Below are positions 60,184 to 64,000 of a DNA stretch of 64,000 bases, one piece after another (positions within the stretch are counted from its first letter, which is position 1; every line of letters starts with the position of its first letter). The notes beneath the pieces were generated by a model that was not told where the DNA came from, searched no databases, and saw nothing but the letters and a program-made list of their open reading frames with translations. The position numbers and the translations under genes are program-made. This stretch comes from Selenomonas sp. GACV-9 (GTDB taxonomy: Bacteria; Bacillota; Negativicutes; Selenomonadales; Selenomonadaceae): NCBI GenBank assembly GCA_900116485.1, contig FPAX01000001.1:558001-622000 (forward strand), written 5' to 3'.

Positions 60184-62208
60184 TTAGTTGTTCTTATTGC
60201 CCAGCACCGTCTTGCCGAAGATGGCCAGCGTCACGAGGAAGACAGCAAGGCCCAGCATTTCGGCCGTATCGGCAAAATCCTTGCCGACCAGTGCCAGCGG
60301 GCTGTCGCTGCCGCCGCTCGTGACCGAGACGACGATGACACCAGCCAGGGCGACACCGACCAGCGACTCACCGACGATAAGGCCCGAAGCGAACAGCGTA
60401 CCACGGCGCATGCCATTTTTCCGGCCTTCCTCGCCCTTGCGCTCCTTGAGCTTCTTATTGAGGAAGTAGCCCATGATGGCGCCGATGACCAGTGGCGTCT
60501 GTACCGAGGGCGGCAGGTAGATACCCATGCCAACGGCAAGCGACGGCAGGCAAAGATGACGCGTATTGCGTTTGAGCAGCTGATCGACGATGACGAGCAG
60601 TACGCCGAGGCCCATGCCCAGATAGATGTACTCCCAAGCCAGCTGGCTCGAGAAGATGCCCTGGGCAATCGTCGTCATCAGTGCGGCCTGCGGGGCAGCC
60701 AGTGCCTGGGACGGGTCCATGTCCGGACGCGGCAGCGCACCAGGGAAACCATAGGCCTCATAGAGAAGGTTCAGTACCGGGGCGATGACCAGAGCACCGA
60801 CTACGCAGCCGAGCAGCAGAGCCACCTGCTGGCGCCACGGTGTAGCACCGACGAGATAACCAGTCTTGAGGTCCTGCATGTTATCGTTCGAGATGCAGGC
60901 AATCGCCATGATGATGGAGGTCGTAAAGATAGCCGTGGCCGTCGCGAATTTCTCGCCGCCGGGCAGGCTGAAGATACCAAAGGAGGTGCACAGCGCATAC
61001 ATCACCAGGGACGCCACGATGATGCCCAGGATGCCGATACCCGAAATCGGGCTCGATGAGGTGCCGACGAGACCGGCCATATAGGCACAGGCTGCGGCGA
61101 CAAAGAAGCCCATGAACACAGCCACGCCGACGCCGACGAGGACAAAGGTGAGGTTCTGCATCAGCGGCAGGCCCTCAGGGCTGACAAAGGCATAGAAGAT
61201 CGCCAGCAGGCCGGCAACCGTCAGTGCGAATACCAGGCCGATGCTCTTGATGGACATATCGATGTCCATGCGGTGTTTGTCCTTCTCGCCATCGGACATG
61301 CGGACCGAGGCGATGGACTCCTTGACGCCCTCGATGACCGGCTCGGCCAGCGTGATAAGCGTCCAGATGGCGGCCACGCCCATGGCACCGGCACCAATCA
61401 GACGGACGCGCTCCTGATAGACCGCACCGGCAAATTTCTGCATGGTCATGCCGTCAGGCAGAGCGCTCGTAATCGTGTAGAACGGCACGAAGCCCGCCCA
61501 GGCGATCAGGATACCGACGAGCATCGCCAGTCCCGAGGCAATGCCGATGAGGTAACCAGCACCGACGAGAGCCGTCGAATAGCCAATCGGGAACTGCGTC
61601 ATGCCGCGGCCCACATGGAACCAGAGCGACAGGCCGCCCGAGAGCACTTGAAAACCGTTCGAGAGCAGTGCGACCACACCAGCTACGATACCGCCCGACA
61701 TGATTTCCTTGAGGCCGCTGCCCTGCTTAGAAGCTGCCGCAGCATTGCTGCCGACCTTCAAGATCTCAGCGGCAGCCACACCTTCCGGATAGGCCAGGTC
61801 GCTATGGACGACCATCGCGCGGCGCAGCGGAATCGTGAACAGCACGCCCAGGCAGCCGCCGCAAGCCGATACCAAAAGCGTCTGCCAGAACTCGAAGCCC
61901 TGCCAATAGCCAATCATCAGCATGCCAGGGATGATAAAAATGATAGCCGACAAGGTTCCTGCGGCAGAAGCCTGTGTCTGCACCATGTTATTCTCGAGGA
62001 TATTGGAATCCTTCGCCATCTTGAGGACGGCCATCGAGATCACCGCGGCCGGAATAGCCGAGGAAAAGGTCAGGCCGACCTTGAGGCCCAGGTAGACGTT
62101 CGATGCTGTGAAGATGATCGTCAGGATAGCACCGAGCAGCATACCGCGGACCGTAAGTTCAGGAAGCCGTAAATCGTGCTGCATAAACTCATTGTCATTT
62201 TGTTTCAT
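60184..62208 (-). CDS. OPT-family oligopeptide transporter
   Basis: 674 residues, about 14-16 membrane helices, starting MKQNDNEFMQHDLRLPELTVRGMLLGAI. Typical OPT features include AIPAAVISMAVLKM and the SSPISGIGILG, GYLVGATPWRQQ segments. Proton-coupled uptake of peptides or of metal-ligand complexes. ATG 62208 has AAGGAG upstream (11 bases). The leader between the promoter and start contains two TGTACA words. Confidence 0.93.
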   Translation of the reverse strand: MKQNDNEFMQHDLRLPELTVRGMLLGAILTIIFTASNVYLGLKVGLTFSSAIPAAVISMAVLKMAKDSNILENNMVQTQASAAGTLSAIIFIIPGMLMIGYWQGFEFWQTLLVSACGGCLGVLFTIPLRRAMVVHSDLAYPEGVAAAEILKVGSNAAAASKQGSGLKEIMSGGIVAGVVALLSNGFQVLSGGLSLWFHVGRGMTQFPIGYSTALVGAGYLIGIASGLAMLVGILIAWAGFVPFYTITSALPDGMTMQKFAGAVYQERVRLIGAGAMGVAAIWTLITLAEPVIEGVKESIASVRMSDGEKDKHRMDIDMSIKSIGLVFALTVAGLLAIFYAFVSPEGLPLMQNLTFVLVGVGVAVFMGFFVAAACAYMAGLVGTSSSPISGIGILGIIVASLVMYALCTSFGIFSLPGGEKFATATAIFTTSIIMAIACISNDNMQDLKTGYLVGATPWRQQVALLLGCVVGALVIAPVLNLLYEAYGFPGALPRPDMDPSQALAAPQAALMTTIAQGIFSSQLAWEYIYLGMGLGVLLVIVDQLLKRNTRHLCLPSLAVGMGIYLPPSVQTPLVIGAIMGYFLNKKLKERKGEEGRKNGMRRGTLFASGLIVGESLVGVALAGVIVVSVTSGGSDSPLALVGKDFADTAEMLGLAVFLVTLAIFGKTVLGNKNN

Positions 62209-62247
62209 CGTATGAATGCTCCTTATAGGGTAAATGTTTTTTGCAAC

Positions 62248-62284
62248 TGTACACCTGTAATGTACAATCACAAAGAACATTATA
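62248..62284 (-). promoter_or_regulatory. OPT gene promoter and possible operator
   Basis: Minus-strand -10 TATAAT at 62279-62284 with a weak -35 (TTTTAT). Downstream of the start are TGTACA (62261-62266) and TGTACA (62248-62253), symmetric words 13 bases apart. Upstream lie ATGTATACAT (62317-62326) and AACAATATTGTT (62329-62340). Confidence 0.5.
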
Positions 62285-62348
62285 CCACAATTAAAAGCGC
62301 CATAAAAGAGGAATATATGTATACATGTAACAATATTGTTTTGACAAG

Positions 62349-62384
62349 AAAAAATCTGGCAATCCCCTTTCCGGGACTGCCAGA
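62349..62384 (-). terminator. Terminator of the xpt-pbuX operon
   Basis: ATCTGGCA-CCC/GGG-TGCCAGAT stem just after the permease stop; TTTTTTC follows on the minus strand. Confidence 0.9.
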
Positions 62385-62402
62385 TGACATTTACTCGCTA
62401 TA

Positions 62403-63758
62403 TTATTGAAGATTCAAAGCAGCTTTCTGCTCCTGCTCAGCTGTTTTCGGCTTGTGCTCACAGAGCAGCACATTGAGCACGATGGCCATGATGCTGCCAA
62501 TCGTGATGCCGCTGTTGCCAATGAGCTGCACCCACTGGGGGAAATGGCTGTAGAAGGACGGCACGCCAATGGGAATCAGTGCTACGGCTACGCTGATGGC
62601 TACTACCATGGAGTTGCCCTTCTTCTGCAGATCAGCCTGGGAGAGAGCCTGCATGCCGCTCGACGCTACCATGCCGAACATCGCAAGACCTGCGCCGCCG
62701 AGTACCATGGTCGGAATGCAGGCAACGACAGCCGCCAGTTTCGGGAAAAGTCCGAGGATCATCAACAGCACACCGCTAGTCGCCACAATGTAGCGGCTGC
62801 GGATGCCCGTCATGCTGATAAGGCCGATATTCTGGGCAAAAGCCGTATACGGGAAGGTGTTGAACACACCGCCCAGGGCCGTGGAGAAACCATCGGCACG
62901 CAGGGCTTTCGTGAGCATCTCCTCCGTCATGGGCTTCTTGACGATCGAGCTGACCGCCATGACATCGCCCGTAGTCTCAGCCATGGTCACCAGCATGACC
63001 AGCGTCATGATCAGGCAGGATACCGGCTCAAAGACCGGCAGGCCAAAGGCAAAGGGCGTCGTGACACCGAGCATCGCCGCCTCGCCAACGGCATGAAAAT
63101 CCACCATACCGAAAGCTGCGGCAATGCCCGTGCCAATCACGAGACCAAGCAGAACGGAAATATGACCGAGGAATCCCTTGCAGGTGCGGTAGATGAACAG
63201 GATGATGGCGAGTACCGCCAACGACAAGGCAATGTTCGACGGGCTGCAGTAATCAGCAGCCTGCGGGTTCGGACCCGTAATCCAGTTGACGGCTACCGGC
63301 AGCAACGACAGGCCGATGATCGTGATGACCGAGCCCGTGACCACTGGCGGGAAGAACCGCAGCATCTTGCTGAAATAATTGCTGATGACAAAGCAGGCAA
63401 TGCCGGCAAAGATGGCTGAGCCATAGACTACCTGCAGGCCTGCTGCCCCGCCGCCATGGGTATTGGCGATTATGATCATCGGCGTCACTGCCGTAAAGGT
63501 GCAGCCTTGGACAATCGGCAGTTTCGAGCCGATGAAATCCTTGATGCTAAGAGCCTGCACGAGAGTTGCAATGCCGCAGGTAAAGAGATCGGCATTGATG
63601 AGGTAGATGAGCTGCTCCGTCGAAAGGCCGATGGCACCAGCCAGCACCAAGGGCACAGCGACGGCCCCAGCATACATGGCCAGCACGTGCTGGGCCGCAT
63701 AGATAAGGGTGCGCGTAAACGGCAGTTTCTGGTCAACAGGATGAATCGCTTTTGTCAC
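62403..63758 (-). CDS. pbuX: Xanthine/uracil permease (NCS2 family)
   Basis: 451 residues, about 14 helices. NCS2 markers: AQHVLAMYAGAVAVPLVL near the N-terminus, GSKLPIVQGCTFTAVTPM and VLGGAGLAMFGMVASSGMQ. GTG 63758 is chosen because GGAGG lies 8 bases upstream; the longer frame runs into xpt. It follows xpt by 19 bases, the usual xpt-pbuX order, so it most likely takes up xanthine. Confidence 0.88.
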   Translation of the reverse strand: MTKAIHPVDQKLPFTRTLIYAAQHVLAMYAGAVAVPLVLAGAIGLSTEQLIYLINADLFTCGIATLVQALSIKDFIGSKLPIVQGCTFTAVTPMIIIANTHGGGAAGLQVVYGSAIFAGIACFVISNYFSKMLRFFPPVVTGSVITIIGLSLLPVAVNWITGPNPQAADYCSPSNIALSLAVLAIILFIYRTCKGFLGHISVLLGLVIGTGIAAAFGMVDFHAVGEAAMLGVTTPFAFGLPVFEPVSCLIMTLVMLVTMAETTGDVMAVSSIVKKPMTEEMLTKALRADGFSTALGGVFNTFPYTAFAQNIGLISMTGIRSRYIVATSGVLLMILGLFPKLAAVVACIPTMVLGGAGLAMFGMVASSGMQALSQADLQKKGNSMVVAISVAVALIPIGVPSFYSHFPQWVQLIGNSGITIGSIMAIVLNVLLCEHKPKTAEQEQKAALNLQ

Positions 63759-63777
63759 AATAAATTCCTCCAACGTC

Positions 63778-64000
63778 TTATTTTTCCGTAAACGTAATCT
63801 TGCCATCAGCAAGGGATGCTATGCTCGCCAGGGCCTCCAGGTGATAGCCCTTGTCGATAATGCGCTGATGCCCCGGCTGGAATGCCTTCTCGATGGCGAT
63901 GCCGATACCGGCAACCTTCGAGCCAGCCGTTTCGACAATACTGGCAAGGCCCAGTGCCGCCTCACCATTGGCCAGGAAGTCATCGATGATCAGCACATTC
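63778..64000 (-). CDS. xpt: Xanthine phosphoribosyltransferase, partial at the window edge
   Basis: Only the C-terminal 73 residues are inside the window. The PRPP-binding motif ([17 protein letters not shown]) and the purine-binding C-terminus ([17 protein letters not shown]) are those of Xpt, which salvages xanthine to XMP. A purine riboswitch would lie outside the window if present. Confidence 0.88.
   Translation of the reverse strand, partial: NVLIIDDFLANGEAALGLASIVETAGSKVAGIGIAIEKAFQPGHQRIIDKGYHLEALASIASLADGKITFTEK

Overview
The window most resembles the chromosome of a diderm, anaerobic Firmicute of the Negativicutes, probably Selenomonadaceae. The order ylxM-ffh-rpsP-khpA-ylqD-rimM-trmD is Firmicute-type. 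The exported proteins (Tat flavoproteins, a histidine acid phosphatase, UshA-like nucleotidase, solute-binding sensors) imply a periplasm. CooS, class I fumarase, PreA-like and EFR1 iron-sulfur proteins fit a strict anaerobe. The genus is an inference; there is no rRNA or tRNA in the window to test it.

Layout. 1-4.8 kb: a carbon monoxide dehydrogenase with a His-rich N-terminus, in an operon with a nitrate/taurine-type ABC transporter. 4.8-8.4 kb: a LysM protein and a BvgS-like hybrid histidine kinase broken by a 2-nt frameshift, preceded by a structured leader RNA. 8.6-14.1 kb: orphan hypF, a TPR-like protein, a chemoreceptor. 14.2-18.4 kb: the ffh/trmD housekeeping operon, with a consensus promoter bracketed by a 12-bp inverted repeat. 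18.4-29.1 kb: exported FlgT-like protein, two GNATs, flavodoxin-like protein, TetR with its operator, DUF1266 and Sel1-repeat genes, a YkvI-type permease, and an acyl-CoA ligase whose promoter is covered by three FapR-like operators. 29.3-36.9 kb: small accessory genes (LRAT-like, paired membrane proteins, three related exported proteins, DUF488, ArsC-like, DUF5662, periplasmic binding protein, STAS fusion). 37-48.9 kb: an export-rich block with three Tat FAD oxidoreductases, exported acetolactate decarboxylase, L,D-transpeptidase, a PreA-like fusion, hydrolases and a 5'-nucleotidase. 49-64 kb: Fur-family regulator and metal-binding lipoprotein, fumarase with LysR, a diguanylate cyclase, thiD, EFR1 protein, acid phosphatase, ZIP and OPT transporters, and pbuX/xpt at the edge.

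The most unusual signal is not a gene. A palindrome TTGAC-NN-GTCAA recurs across the window: by eye about 28 copies of the core TGACNNGTCA, where roughly one is expected by chance in 64 kb of even composition. The centre varies (CG, CA/TG, TT/AA, GC) while the arms hold. Copies come in pairs, many form the tips or arms of rho-independent terminators at gene ends, and others lie inside four genes (hypF, the FlgT-like gene, the metal-binding lipoprotein and the acid phosphatase). The arrangement recalls DNA uptake sequences or HIP1-type genome-wide repeats. It could also be a global regulator or methylase site.

Local control can be read in several places: a TetR autoregulatory operator, a perfect 24-bp palindrome at a Fur/Zur-type target promoter, LysR half-sites between lysR and fumarase, and the three tandem 17-bp operators upstream of the acyl-CoA ligase. 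Starts were moved from the longest frame to the ATG, GTG or TTG with a ribosome-binding site wherever one was visible.
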